Assembly (NCBI RefSeq): GCF_900115165.1
Contig: NZ_FOVP01000018.1
Location: 57,905-121,904, forward strand
Source: Roseovarius lutimaris
GTDB lineage: Bacteria; Pseudomonadota; Alphaproteobacteria; Rhodobacterales; Rhodobacteraceae
Length of the DNA: 64,000 nt
Direction: 5' to 3'
The notes under the pieces are model-generated. The model was not told where the DNA came from, did no database searches, and was given only the letters and a program-made list of their open reading frames with translations. The stretch's first letter is position 1. Each line of letters starts with the position of its first letter. A program made the translations under genes and the position numbers. Shown here piece after piece: positions 54,738 through 63,741 of the stretch.

Positions 54738-54859
54738 CAGGCCAGAGCCAGGCGCGCGCCACCTTTGCACCACAATTCAGGGCACATTTATGGGTGTCAG
54801 ACGCAGATCGTTGCAATCGCGACGGCTGCACGCAAAACCCGATTTGGTGGATAGGTTCA

Positions 54860-56242
54860 ATGGAGCTCACACTCGCAGATGGCGACGATCAATTCGGCAC
54901 AGAAACCCTGCCAAACGGCACGCGGCTGCTCAACGGTCAATATGTCATCGAACGTTATCTCAGCAGCGGTGGCTTCGGCATCACCTATTTTGCACGCGAC
55001 AGCCTTGACCGGCGCGTGGTCATAAAAGAATGCTTCCCCGAGGCGTTCTGTAGCCGAAAGAACAGAACCGTCATGGCCCGCTCGCACAGCCATCAGGGCG
55101 AGTTCCGGTCTTTTGTCGATATGTTCGTGCGCGAGGCGCGCAGCATCGCGAAACTGAAGCATCCCAATATTGTCGGGGTGCATCAGGTCTTTCGCGACAA
55201 TGAAACCGCCTATATGGCGCTTGACCTGATCGACGGCAAAGACCTTTTCGATGTCATCGAGGCCAGCGACGAGCGGCCTTCCTACCAAGAGATAAAGCCC
55301 ATTTTGTTGAAGCTGCTGGATGCGATTTCGACAATTCACGATCAGGACATGCTTCACCGTGACATTTCACCCGACAACATCCTGATTGATGCCTGGGACA
55401 ACCCGATCCTGATTGATTTCGGCGCGGCCCGCGAAGAGGCCAGCAAAAAGAGTCGCGCGCTGTCTGCGGTGCTTGTGGTGAAAGACGGCTATTCGCCACA
55501 GGAGTTCTATATCGCGGGCAGCCAACAGACCCCCTGTAGCGATCTCTACGCTCTGGCGGCGACGTTTGTCCACTTCATCTCGGGCGAGGCGCCCCCCAAC
55601 AGCCAGACCCGGCTGGCCGCGATTGCCTCGAAAAAGCCGGACCCCTACCAGCCCCTTGCAGGCCGGATCGAGGGCTGTCCTGCCGCATTTCTCGAAGCCA
55701 TCGACATGGCGATGAATGTCTTTCCCCAGGATCGTATTCAGACCGCACAGGATTGGATCCTGCGCATTGACGCGCAGAAACGCAAGGCGGCCGCCCTCGC
55801 CTGCGCCAAGGGTGACCGGGACATCGAAACAACCGTGACCCGGTTGATCCGCAACGCCCAACAGGAGGCAGAGACCAGCCTTTCCGTCGTGGCCCCCAAA
55901 AGCGGATCAAAGCCAGAGCAGACCGCTGTCGTTTCGCATGGCGCGAGATCCGAAATTCAATTGGAACACCTGTCGCTTCGCCCCGATCCGAAACCGCCAC
56001 AGGATCTGATGAATGCGCGCGACCAACATGTCTGGATCGCAAAATGCCAGAAGCAAGCGAGGCGCCTTGCCAGAGCACGAAAATCCGGGCCGCGGACGGC
56101 GGCGCAACTGCTTCTCTCTGCGAGCCTGATCTTTCTGATTCTGGATGGGCATGCCGCAACCTTCGCAGAATTCATCGCCCCTTTTGTCGAGCAGGTGATG
56201 AGCCTCGCACAGGAAAATATCGCCAGCCTTGCGAAGGTCTGA
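54860..56242 (+). CDS. serine/threonine protein kinase
   Basis: From ATG 54860 the protein has 460 residues. The Hanks-type kinase domain (about 28-310) has the Gly-rich loop YLSSGGFGITY, Lys56 in VVIKE, catalytic loop HRDISPDN (His166, Asp168) and DFG at 186-188. The activation segment and APE region are modified (YSPQEFY). A linker of about 120 residues and one hydrophobic segment at about 425-440 (AAQLLLSASLIFLILDG) follow, so it may be anchored at the membrane by its tail. It is the first gene of an eight-gene run that includes an FHA reader and a PP2C phosphatase. Such trios also control type VI secretion, but no secretion genes are present here. Confidence 0.93.
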   Translation: MELTLADGDDQFGTETLPNGTRLLNGQYVIERYLSSGGFGITYFARDSLDRRVVIKECFPEAFCSRKNRTVMARSHSHQGEFRSFVDMFVREARSIAKLKHPNIVGVHQVFRDNETAYMALDLIDGKDLFDVIEASDERPSYQEIKPILLKLLDAISTIHDQDMLHRDISPDNILIDAWDNPILIDFGAAREEASKKSRALSAVLVVKDGYSPQEFYIAGSQQTPCSDLYALAATFVHFISGEAPPNSQTRLAAIASKKPDPYQPLAGRIEGCPAAFLEAIDMAMNVFPQDRIQTAQDWILRIDAQKRKAAALACAKGDRDIETTVTRLIRNAQQEAETSLSVVAPKSGSKPEQTAVVSHGARSEIQLEHLSLRPDPKPPQDLMNARDQHVWIAKCQKQARRLARARKSGPRTAAQLLLSASLIFLILDGHAATFAEFIAPFVEQVMSLAQENIASLAKV

Positions 56243-56291
56243 CCGTTTGAAATTCGCCCTGTTGAAACTGCACGAACCGAGAGGCCACGAG

Positions 56292-57200
56292 ATGACATTG
56301 TTCAAAAGAGTTTTCGCCAGCCACACAAATGGTGAGGCCATCACGCCAACGCCCCCGGCCCGACCGGAAGGGCCGGAGGCAGAGTTGGGATTTGACGACG
56401 ATTTGATCGCGGGCATGGCGGCTTTCGCAGAGGAACCGACGGAAGAGCCGCCTTTCGATCATGCGGTTCCTGTTGCCCCCTCGGACGAACCCGCCAAATT
56501 GGACGCACCGTTTCATCATGACCTCGGCCACCAACCGGCGCTCAACCCGGATATGGCGGAACGCGCCGCGCAGGCGCAAAGAGAGATCGAAACCTCTCAA
56601 AACCGGCGGGTGGCTCAAACGCCTGCTGATGACATGCGCGCGGCACCACCAACGCCAGAGCATATTGCCCCGCCGGGCATAGCAGATCAAAGTGAAGCAG
56701 CCGATGCACCGGCCGCCCCTTCCCGGCCGGGGCGCGGGGCGCGGCGTGTCCGGACCCGAATGTTGGGGTTTGATCAGGGTATTGATGCGGTCACCGACCC
56801 GTTTGCAAAGCAGGGCACGCAGGCAAATGCGCCGACCCGTAAGTATCCTGTCGGATGGATGGTTGTCGTTGCCGGCCCCGGAAAGGGCCATTCATTCGCG
56901 ATTTTCAACGGCGTGTCGACCATAGGCCGGGGCGCAGAACAATCCGTGGTGCTGGATTTTGGCGACACAAGCATATCGCGCGAGAAACATGCGGCTGTGG
57001 CCTATGACGATGAGCAGAACAGTTTCTTTCTGGGCCACGGTGGAAAATCCAACATTGTGCGGCTGAACGGGCGCCCGGTTCTGAGCACCGAAGACCTCTC
57101 TCACGGCGACAGCCTTCGCATCGGTGAAACCACACTTCGTTTCGTTGCCCTTTGCGGGACAGAATTTACATGGGGACCCTCTGGCAATGACGAGTTGTAA
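56292..57200 (+). CDS. FHA-domain protein
   Basis: Taken from ATG 56292 (AGAGG about 10 nt upstream) the product has 302 residues. The first 190 are low-complexity Pro/Ala/Glu-rich and likely disordered, with Thr and Ser that could be kinase targets. The FHA domain covers about 210-295: a core GVSTIGRGAEQSVVL, then DTSISREKHAAVAYD, and GGKSNIVRLNGRPVL, which contains the conserved Arg, Ser and His that bind phosphothreonine. It should read the mark set by the upstream kinase and recruit partners. It starts 49 nt after the kinase and overlaps the phosphatase gene by 14 nt. Confidence 0.92.
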   Translation: MTLFKRVFASHTNGEAITPTPPARPEGPEAELGFDDDLIAGMAAFAEEPTEEPPFDHAVPVAPSDEPAKLDAPFHHDLGHQPALNPDMAERAAQAQREIETSQNRRVAQTPADDMRAAPPTPEHIAPPGIADQSEAADAPAAPSRPGRGARRVRTRMLGFDQGIDAVTDPFAKQGTQANAPTRKYPVGWMVVVAGPGKGHSFAIFNGVSTIGRGAEQSVVLDFGDTSISREKHAAVAYDDEQNSFFLGHGGKSNIVRLNGRPVLSTEDLSHGDSLRIGETTLRFVALCGTEFTWGPSGNDEL

Positions 57201-58113
57201 AACACCTGCGTTCAGTTTTGACACCGCATCAGCCATCAGCCAGGGCGCGCGCGACTATCAGGAAGACGCCCTGATTTCTGATTTTTCCAATGGCGCGGAG
57301 CTTGGCTTTGTGGTTCTTGCCGATGGGATGGGCGGGCATGCCGCAGGCGACGTCGCAAGCAAGATCGTCGTGACCGAGATGTTCAGCGAGCTGACCTTTA
57401 TGCGGGCTGAAATGGTGGCGTCGAAAACCTGCATCGGTGAGATGTTGCGCAAGGCGGCACTGGTGGCGAATGAGACGCTCAAGGCGCATGTCACGCAACA
57501 TCCCGAAACCAAGGGCATGGGGGCCACCCTAGTCGCCACGGTCATTCTGGATGAAAGGCTTTATTGGATATCGATCGGCGATTCACCTCTTTTCCTGTTT
57601 CGCGACAATACCTTGCGTCAGCTGAACGAAGATCATTCCCTGAGCCGGACAATCGACACGATGGTCGAAACCGGGGTTCTGAGCGCCCAGGACGGCGAGA
57701 ACCATCCCGACCGCAACGTGCTGACTTCTGTCCTGTTCGGAGAGCCGATTGCGGAGATCGACTGCCCCTCCGAGCCCACCGAGCTGCGGGCCGGGGATAC
57801 TCTGATCGTGGCCAGCGACGGGTTGCAGTTTTTGACCGATGCGGAAATCAAGACCCTTCTTCAGGACAGGCCCTTCAGCAGAAGCAGCGAAATCGCCAAT
57901 GCGCTGATGAGCGGCGTGCAGAACCTGAACGATCCCGACCTCGATAATGTGTCCCTCACCGTGATCCAGGTCAGACATTCGAAGGAGAGTGTTTCGGGCA
58001 TGAGCCATATGCGCCAAAGGGGGCCGCAGAAACCAGAAAAACAATCGCTGTTCCAAAAGGTGTTCAGGTCTCTTCCGGCTGAGGCCGAAACAGCAGGGCT
58101 GGCGCGTGATTGA
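57187..58113 (+). CDS. PP2C-family Ser/Thr phosphatase
   Basis: ATG 57187 lies within the end of the FHA gene, and the protein has 308 residues. PP2C metal motifs are visible: GARDYQEDALI near the start (usual RxxNED pattern with Tyr-Gln-Glu), VLADGMGGHAAGD, and near the end DNVSLTVIQ. The central MGATLVATVILDERLYWISI and GDSPLFLFRD, then EDHSLSR, also fit. It should reverse phosphorylation by the upstream kinase. A basic tail of about 45 residues (HMRQRGPQKPEKQSLFQKVF) may bind partners or membrane. It overlaps the next gene by 8 nt. The Stp/PppA type is the closest group. Confidence 0.93.
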   Translation: MTSCKTPAFSFDTASAISQGARDYQEDALISDFSNGAELGFVVLADGMGGHAAGDVASKIVVTEMFSELTFMRAEMVASKTCIGEMLRKAALVANETLKAHVTQHPETKGMGATLVATVILDERLYWISIGDSPLFLFRDNTLRQLNEDHSLSRTIDTMVETGVLSAQDGENHPDRNVLTSVLFGEPIAEIDCPSEPTELRAGDTLIVASDGLQFLTDAEIKTLLQDRPFSRSSEIANALMSGVQNLNDPDLDNVSLTVIQVRHSKESVSGMSHMRQRGPQKPEKQSLFQKVFRSLPAEAETAGLARD

Positions 58114-59080
58114 TATCGCCGGACATAAGGACATTTGTCGACAGCTCCGGCATCTTCTGGACGCTGGCACCCTGGCAGATGAGCCGCGCAAGACCGGCGA
58201 AAGAGTGTTGAACCGCCTGAGTTCGGATATTTACGTGGTCCTTCTGGGCCCCGAGACCGAAGGCAAAGACTATCTGCAAGAGGTCCTGGCGGCGCGCGCC
58301 CTGCCCCGAACAGAGGTTCGTCTCGTTGCTTGGAGGGATGATGTCAATTTTCAGGATGCGGACATCTGCCTTTGGGTCACATCAGGGTTTGAGCATGCCG
58401 AGGCAGAGCAATGGCAATCCGCGCCGGACAGGCTCAAGGACCATGGCTTTCTTGTTCCAACCGCTGACACGGACAGCGCATTTGGCCAAGCCCGGCTGAC
58501 TGCTCTTGGGGATATCGCCGCCGAAGAGTTCTATGGCCTGTTTCCCATTGTGACAGGGGTCGGGACAACAGACCCACAGTGGGATAGGGTTGAGGGGCTG
58601 GTACGCGAGGTTGCAAACATGGTGCGGTTGGGCGTGCAGGCCGACGCCGACACTGCGCAGATGTTCCTCAGGCTCCATCAGGGCAAAGAGGCCGGGCCGC
58701 CAGATCCCGCCGTGCCACCCCGTCCCCCTTCCGCCCGCGACGGGCCAGAGACACGCGAGGCCGTGACCGGGGTCTATCGAACGGCACAGGATGCATTGCG
58801 CCATCACATCGCAGCCCTTGCCCCTCTTGTGACGGCCAGCGAGGACGCGGATGTGCAGCGCATTCTGTCGATTTCCCAGGAGACATCAGCCGCGGTGGCC
58901 GATGTGTTTTCAAGTAGCCCCCTGCGTGACCCGGATTTTGTCGAGATCAGGGAAAACATGCTCTCGGCAGCCGACAGGATCCTGCTCATGTCCCTGGAAG
59001 GCGGCGTGGCGCCAGCCGTTGCAGCCGTCACCACGCTCTTGCAGATCCGACGTGAAATGGAGGTGCAGATTGCCTGTTAA
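58106..59080 (+). CDS. GTPase-like protein with degenerate P-loop
   Basis: The start is GTG 58106, overlapping the phosphatase stop by 8 nt, giving 324 residues. YVVLLGPETEGKDYL at about 44-58 looks like a P-loop (GxxxxGK) in which Asp replaces the Ser/Thr that binds magnesium. Next come ADICLWVTSGFEHAEAEQW and LKDHGFLVPT, placed like the G3 and G4 parts of the neighbouring dynamin-type proteins, but without DxxG or NKxD. The second half (about 215-320) is helical with a Pro-rich linker before it. It is probably a non-hydrolysing partner of the two GTPases downstream. The family assignment is inferred from motif layout. Confidence 0.75.
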   Translation: MIDIAGHKDICRQLRHLLDAGTLADEPRKTGERVLNRLSSDIYVVLLGPETEGKDYLQEVLAARALPRTEVRLVAWRDDVNFQDADICLWVTSGFEHAEAEQWQSAPDRLKDHGFLVPTADTDSAFGQARLTALGDIAAEEFYGLFPIVTGVGTTDPQWDRVEGLVREVANMVRLGVQADADTAQMFLRLHQGKEAGPPDPAVPPRPPSARDGPETREAVTGVYRTAQDALRHHIAALAPLVTASEDADVQRILSISQETSAAVADVFSSSPLRDPDFVEIRENMLSAADRILLMSLEGGVAPAVAAVTTLLQIRREMEVQIAC

Positions 59081-59236
59081 GGGGCTTTCTTTACGAGATG
59101 GCAATCAATCTGTGGTGATGCTGCAAAGACCTCCTGGCTGTTGGTCAGGCGGACATGCGCCCCGGAGATCAGACATGAACACCGCCATCTGTTGTTGCAA
59201 ACCTGTACTCCCGTGCCTCACCGGGGAGGGTCTCGC

Positions 59237-61297
59237 ATGAACATGCAACCTCAAACCGCCGCGAGCCCGCAAAGCCAACTTACCCCGGCACAGTCTATGC
59301 TGCGCTCTTCACTGCACGGGCTGAGTACATTTACAGAAGGGCTGATCCCGCTGCGACAGGCCATTCAAGGTGCAAAAACCCTTGGCGACGACACCGAGCG
59401 AAAACTGGCGCTGCGCCTGCACTCGAAACTGGAGGCACTGGAGCCGAGCGTCACGATGATCGGCCAGATCAAATCTGGCAAGACCACGCTTGTCAATTGC
59501 ATGATCGGCTGGCCGGACCTGCTTCCGGCGGATGTAAATCCCTGGACCTCGGTGGTGACCTCGCTCCACCTCAGCCCGACCCCGCTCTCGCCCGAGGCCC
59601 ATGCCAAATTCTGCTTTTTCGAGGAAAACGAATGGGACAAGCTGATCGCCGGGGGCGGGCGAATTGGCGAATTGGCAAATCGTGCAGGTGCGCAGGACGA
59701 GTTCTCGAAGATCAAGGCCCAGGTCGAGCAGATGCGTGAGAAATCCAAAGCCCGCCTTGGGCGCAAATTCGAGGTTCTTCTGGGGCAGCACCACGATTAC
59801 GGGTATTTCGATCAGGAGTTGATCGAACGTTATGTCTGCCTCGGCGATGATTTCGACGAGACCGCCTCGGATGACCAGGGGCGATTTGCCGACATCACCC
59901 GATCGGCCGATCTGCATTTTCATCAGCCCGCGGTTCCCATGCGGTTGTGCATTCGCGACACCCCGGGTGTCAACGATACCTTCATGATGCGCGAACAGAT
60001 CACCATCCGCTCGATCCGCGATAGCCGCATCTGCGTCGTCGTTTTGTCCGCGCATCAAGCGCTCTCCTCGACTGACCTTGCGCTTGTACGCCTGATCGCG
60101 AACGTCAAGTCGCGCGATGTCATCATCTTTGTGAACCGCATTGACGAACTGTCGGCCCCTGCCACGCAGGTCCCGCAGATCAAAGACAGCATTCTGGACA
60201 CCCTGAGCAAACACAACGGCCCCGCAGACGCACAGATTATTTTCGGCAGCGCCCTCTGGGCTCAGACCGCGATGGCCGGTCCTCTCTCGGCGCTCCCCGA
60301 GGCGAGCAAGGCCGCGCTGATCAATTGGGCAACAACCAGCGCTGACCCCGACCTTCGAAAGCAGAACGCGCGCAAGATATTATGGGCCCTCTCGGGATTA
60401 CCAGATTTATATGCCGCCATTTCCGAGCGTATCGCACAGGGCGTGGGCGGCGAAGCCGTCTTGCAAATAGCGGCAAGCGCGCGCAACCTGATCAACGCCA
60501 TCCAATTGAGCGACAATCTCGCGGCCAAGGCACAGGTCGGTGAAATCACCGTTCATCTTGACCCGGAGCATGTCGCTCATTCATTGGCCAGCCTGCGCAC
60601 GCGCAGTCTGGAGACCCTGAAAAGCGATCTGGACGGTATTCAGGCTGATTTCTCGACCCGCCTTGAGCGCGTCCACGAGAGCTTTCTCGCGCGCGCCACA
60701 GAGGCATTGATCCTTCACCTTGAAACCTATGGCGAGCATTCGATCTGGGAGTATGATCCTTCTGGCCTCAGAATTCTTCTGAGTTCGTCTTACAAGTCCT
60801 TTGGCAGGACGTCCCAGGCGGCCTATCAGCGCTGCGTAAAAGAGGTTATCACCGAGCTTGTGACGCTTTATCAAGAGGCGCTGAAACTGCCGGAAAACCT
60901 CTTTGATATCAAAGCCCCGCCCGCGCCGCGCGTGCCACCCCCTGTCTCCCTCGGGCAGACGATCGCCCTGGACCTGAAAGGCAACTGGTGGAAAAGCTGG
61001 TGGTTCAGGCGCCGTGGATATCAAGCCTATGCCGCCGATTTCCACAGGTTGATAAAAGAAGAAACCGACACGTTCCTGAACGACTTGAAGACCAATCAGG
61101 CCCATGTCTTGCATGACGCTATCCTTGCCGAGGTCGACACCTTCCTGACAGAGCAATCCGGCGTCCTGCTCAATACAATCGCGCCGTCATCTCTGACCAA
61201 GGACGGGATTGACAGGCTTTTTGATCGCCAATCGCTGAACGCGCGCGATGCGGAACTTAAACAAGCGCACAGACATTTGGATGCATACACCACATGA
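59237..61297 (+). CDS. dynamin-like large GTPase
   Basis: ATG 59237 follows GGGAGGG by 6 nt, and the product has 686 residues. The P-loop is GQIKSGKTT at about 76-84, G3 is DTPGVND at about 242, and the G4-like motif is VNRID at about 297. A long helical region follows (about 410-686), including ARSLETLKSDLDG-like stalk helices and a Trp/Arg patch (KGNWWKSWWFRRRGY) at about 578-592 that could touch membrane. This is the layout of bacterial dynamin-like proteins. The downstream gene, overlapping by 4 nt, encodes a second, smaller GTPase. The pair may act on membranes under control of the kinase/phosphatase. Confidence 0.9.
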   Translation: MNMQPQTAASPQSQLTPAQSMLRSSLHGLSTFTEGLIPLRQAIQGAKTLGDDTERKLALRLHSKLEALEPSVTMIGQIKSGKTTLVNCMIGWPDLLPADVNPWTSVVTSLHLSPTPLSPEAHAKFCFFEENEWDKLIAGGGRIGELANRAGAQDEFSKIKAQVEQMREKSKARLGRKFEVLLGQHHDYGYFDQELIERYVCLGDDFDETASDDQGRFADITRSADLHFHQPAVPMRLCIRDTPGVNDTFMMREQITIRSIRDSRICVVVLSAHQALSSTDLALVRLIANVKSRDVIIFVNRIDELSAPATQVPQIKDSILDTLSKHNGPADAQIIFGSALWAQTAMAGPLSALPEASKAALINWATTSADPDLRKQNARKILWALSGLPDLYAAISERIAQGVGGEAVLQIAASARNLINAIQLSDNLAAKAQVGEITVHLDPEHVAHSLASLRTRSLETLKSDLDGIQADFSTRLERVHESFLARATEALILHLETYGEHSIWEYDPSGLRILLSSSYKSFGRTSQAAYQRCVKEVITELVTLYQEALKLPENLFDIKAPPAPRVPPPVSLGQTIALDLKGNWWKSWWFRRRGYQAYAADFHRLIKEETDTFLNDLKTNQAHVLHDAILAEVDTFLTEQSGVLLNTIAPSSLTKDGIDRLFDRQSLNARDAELKQAHRHLDAYTT

Positions 61298-62184
61298 CAG
61301 ATATCGACAAAGGCCCCCGCAAACCCTGTATCGCACTGATGGGCGAATTCAGCGCAGGCAAGAGCACCCTGGCCAACCTGTTGATCGGGTCCGATCCCCT
61401 GCCTGTACAGGTCATCGCCACGCAACTCCCCCCGGTCTGGATCAGCCATGGCGATGTGCCCGCCTTTCGCGTCGATCTTGAGGGCAATCAAGTCCCGATC
61501 GACCTTGACAACCTTGCCGAGGCGCCACTGGAGGAGACGGCCTATATCAGGATTTTCTGTGACGAGGATCTTTTGCTGCAATGTGATCTTCTGGATATGC
61601 CGGGAATATCCGATCCCAATATGTCCTCTGAGATATGGCAACGGATGATTTCAAAGGCTGACGGCGTCTTGTGGTGCAGCCATGCCACCCAGGCCTGGCG
61701 CCAGAGCGAGGCCGCGGTCTGGGCAAGCCTTCCGCCCGCGCTTTATCAGCGCAGCCTGTTGCTGCTCACACGCATCGACAAGATAACCTCTGACCGCGAT
61801 CGCCAGAAGGTCATAAGGCGCGTGCGCACAGAAACCGATGGTCTGTTTCTGGAATGCCTGCCGATCTCGCTACTGGAGGCGACGACCCAGCAAGACGACT
61901 ACGACGTCTGGCTCAGGAGCGGCGCCGAAGATTTTGCAAAACACCTCGTGGATCTGCTGCACAGGCTCGCAGCGGACACCGGTGCTGGCCCTGAAAATGA
62001 CAACACAACACCGGTGAGCAAAGCGCTCAGAATTCCCGGGCTGGTGGCACCAGAAAGCGCGCCTGCCCCTGTGTCCGCGCCCCAAGAGACAGCATCCAGG
62101 ATCACACCGCGCAGAGTGCGCATATCGCCGTCGGACCAGGACCAGACCCTGCATAGGGCGCGCGCAACAGGGCGCCTTTCATAG
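61294..62184 (+). CDS. second dynamin-family GTPase
   Basis: The ATG at 61294 overlaps the stop of the first dynamin-like gene, giving 296 residues. The P-loop is GEFSAGKST at about 17-25, the G2 region is ATQLPPVWI, G3 is LDMPGISD at about 107, and G4 is TRID at about 163. The GTPase domain ends near residue 215, and the last 80 residues are Pro/Ala/Thr-rich and disordered, so the stalk of a full dynamin is missing. It resembles the small partner in tandem bacterial dynamin pairs. The disordered tail with Thr residues may be a target of the operon kinase and a ligand for the FHA protein. That is an inference. Confidence 0.88.
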   Translation: MTDIDKGPRKPCIALMGEFSAGKSTLANLLIGSDPLPVQVIATQLPPVWISHGDVPAFRVDLEGNQVPIDLDNLAEAPLEETAYIRIFCDEDLLLQCDLLDMPGISDPNMSSEIWQRMISKADGVLWCSHATQAWRQSEAAVWASLPPALYQRSLLLLTRIDKITSDRDRQKVIRRVRTETDGLFLECLPISLLEATTQQDDYDVWLRSGAEDFAKHLVDLLHRLAADTGAGPENDNTTPVSKALRIPGLVAPESAPAPVSAPQETASRITPRRVRISPSDQDQTLHRARATGRLS

Positions 62185-62294
62185 GCTTGCCATGTCATTT
62201 TCCGGATATTCACGCAATGAAAACCGATAGCGGCATAGTCTTTATTCGCCTGCCCCGCCCCTCAAGCCAATGCTTCAATACGTCGAGTGCCCTG

Positions 62295-62681
62295 ATGACT
62301 ATAACCGAAAGATTGGAATGTGTCCGACTGGAGTTTCCAGAGTGCAAAACAGTGGCCTACGCAGATATCTCCACCAACATGGTTCTGTCGACCAGCGCAG
62401 AAATAGCGTTACGACAGGAGCACATAAATTCTCTTTGCAATACGGCAGTCGAGATGCTTGGCGGGCATTCAACGTCGCAGCTTCGCAATGTTCTTGGAGA
62501 AGGACGCGATACAGATATTTTCCAGGTCATCATCATCGAGCCGACAGAAGTCGGTATTTTCCTCAGATCCACGACCAGCCCGACAGAGGCTTTGTGCTGC
62601 GTCTGCTCGCCCTCGATCAAACTGGGGCCGTTTCTTGCTGGCGCGCGGCGGCATCTCGATAAGATCGGACAGGACAGATGA
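62295..62681 (+). CDS. roadblock/LC7-like protein
   Basis: Taken from ATG 62295 (MTITERLECVRLEFPEC) the product has 128 residues. An in-frame ATG at 62217 would add 26 residues of poor composition. The order helix, strand with AYADISTNMVLSTSAE, helix, then FQVIIIEPTEVGIFLRS and ALCCVCSPSIKLGPFLAGAR fits the roadblock/LC7 fold, small dimers that regulate GTPases, such as MglB or the conservon proteins. It lies 110 nt after the second GTPase gene and 24 nt before the last gene. A regulator of the upstream GTPases is a good guess. The similarity is at fold level only. Confidence 0.7.
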   Translation: MTITERLECVRLEFPECKTVAYADISTNMVLSTSAEIALRQEHINSLCNTAVEMLGGHSTSQLRNVLGEGRDTDIFQVIIIEPTEVGIFLRSTTSPTEALCCVCSPSIKLGPFLAGARRHLDKIGQDR

Positions 62682-62705
62682 CAGTCGAACAATCTCCCGC
62701 ATGCC

Positions 62706-63515
62706 ATGTCTGACATAAAAACGCTTCACGACAGGCTGGATAAACTTGTACATGGCTCAAGCTCGATCTCTGGCAGGTTTCGCGACCTCATGCCTTCCGG
62801 GGTCACGCATGCCCGTCATGCCATGCGCTCGGAAATTGCCGAAACCCAACTCCTGCGACGGCTTGTGTTTCGAAATGATCGCAACGAAAAAATTGCGTTC
62901 GACGTTGCGTCAGGCCGTGTTCTGAGAGTGTCGCCCCCAACTTCGGAGCATTTTCAGGAAAACCTCGCCGACGTTTCAGGTCAGGATATCTCAAAACTGG
63001 CCGAAGGTCAGATTTCAAAACTTGTCGCCGTCGTGGCCGAATTCACCTCCGGTCGCACCGAATTATCGGTCGAGGTTCAAATCTTGCAAGCCGATGCGTT
63101 GGCGCCCGATGTGGGCATTTCGCTCGACGACCTCTTTCAGGACCTCGGCAAGTCCCCCCCGCCGCAGGAATCGCCCCTTTCGGAGGATTTCCTGGAGGAT
63201 TTCCTGGAAGACTGCGCGCCGATTTCTTGCGCTGCTTTGCTCATGGTTGGCAATAGTGTCACGGTTGAGCACGGGTCGGATGCGCACCTGTATCCTCTCA
63301 AGACATTGGCCCGCGCGGAACGTGTGTCGAATGCCGCCGCTTTACAGAGCGAGACGCATCTTGGCCCTGTTGACCAATGCGTCATATACGCCGGATATCC
63401 CGATGGTGGGCAAACAATTCTCTGCGCATCCCAATCGGAAAGCCTGGCCCTATTGCTCTTGAACAATGACGTTCTCGAAGAGGTATATGAGGTCTGGATG
63501 TCTCGATCGAGATGA
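62706..63515 (+). CDS. hypothetical protein ending the kinase-GTPase gene run
   Basis: The 269-residue protein starts at ATG 62706. The front (residues about 1-70) is Arg-rich and helical (SGRFRDLMPSGVTHARHAMR). An acidic linker at about 145-175 carries a 12-bp tandem duplication (DFLEDFLED). The last 95 residues (CAALLMVGNSVTVEHGSDA, then QCVIYAGYPDGGQTILCAS) could form a second roadblock-like domain. No signal peptide or membrane helix is seen. It follows the roadblock gene by 24 nt. I do not recognise a family. Its position suggests it is part of the GTPase control module. Confidence 0.75.
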   Translation: MSDIKTLHDRLDKLVHGSSSISGRFRDLMPSGVTHARHAMRSEIAETQLLRRLVFRNDRNEKIAFDVASGRVLRVSPPTSEHFQENLADVSGQDISKLAEGQISKLVAVVAEFTSGRTELSVEVQILQADALAPDVGISLDDLFQDLGKSPPPQESPLSEDFLEDFLEDCAPISCAALLMVGNSVTVEHGSDAHLYPLKTLARAERVSNAAALQSETHLGPVDQCVIYAGYPDGGQTILCASQSESLALLLLNNDVLEEVYEVWMSRSR

Positions 63516-63689
63516 ACAAGCCCCCCCCGAGGGCCCGGCTTCATAGCCGACCTGCCAGCCACGCAAAAGGGTTTTTCCCTCGATTCCAATGATTTAGCGG
63601 CACACATCGGCATACTGCACGGGCTTTAGGCTTCTTCTTGGCAAAAATACTCAATTCCCGCCGGTCGCGTCACGCGCCACCGGATGAAC

Positions 63690-63717
63690 AAGGGGCGCCC
63701 CGGTCGGAGCGCCCCCT
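63690..63717 (-). terminator. terminator of pntB
   Basis: GGGGCGC (63692-63698) and GCGCCCC (63709-63715) form a GC-rich stem. Read on the minus strand it is followed by TTGTT. It lies about 25 nt beyond the pntB stop. Confidence 0.55.
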
Positions 63718-63741
63718 TTCGTGATCCACGAAGAACCGCGA

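Noticed and set aside
54860..58113. Part of a type VI secretion locus
   Set aside because: Kinase, FHA and PP2C genes occur there, but no Tss, Hcp, VgrG or ClpV gene is visible in the window.
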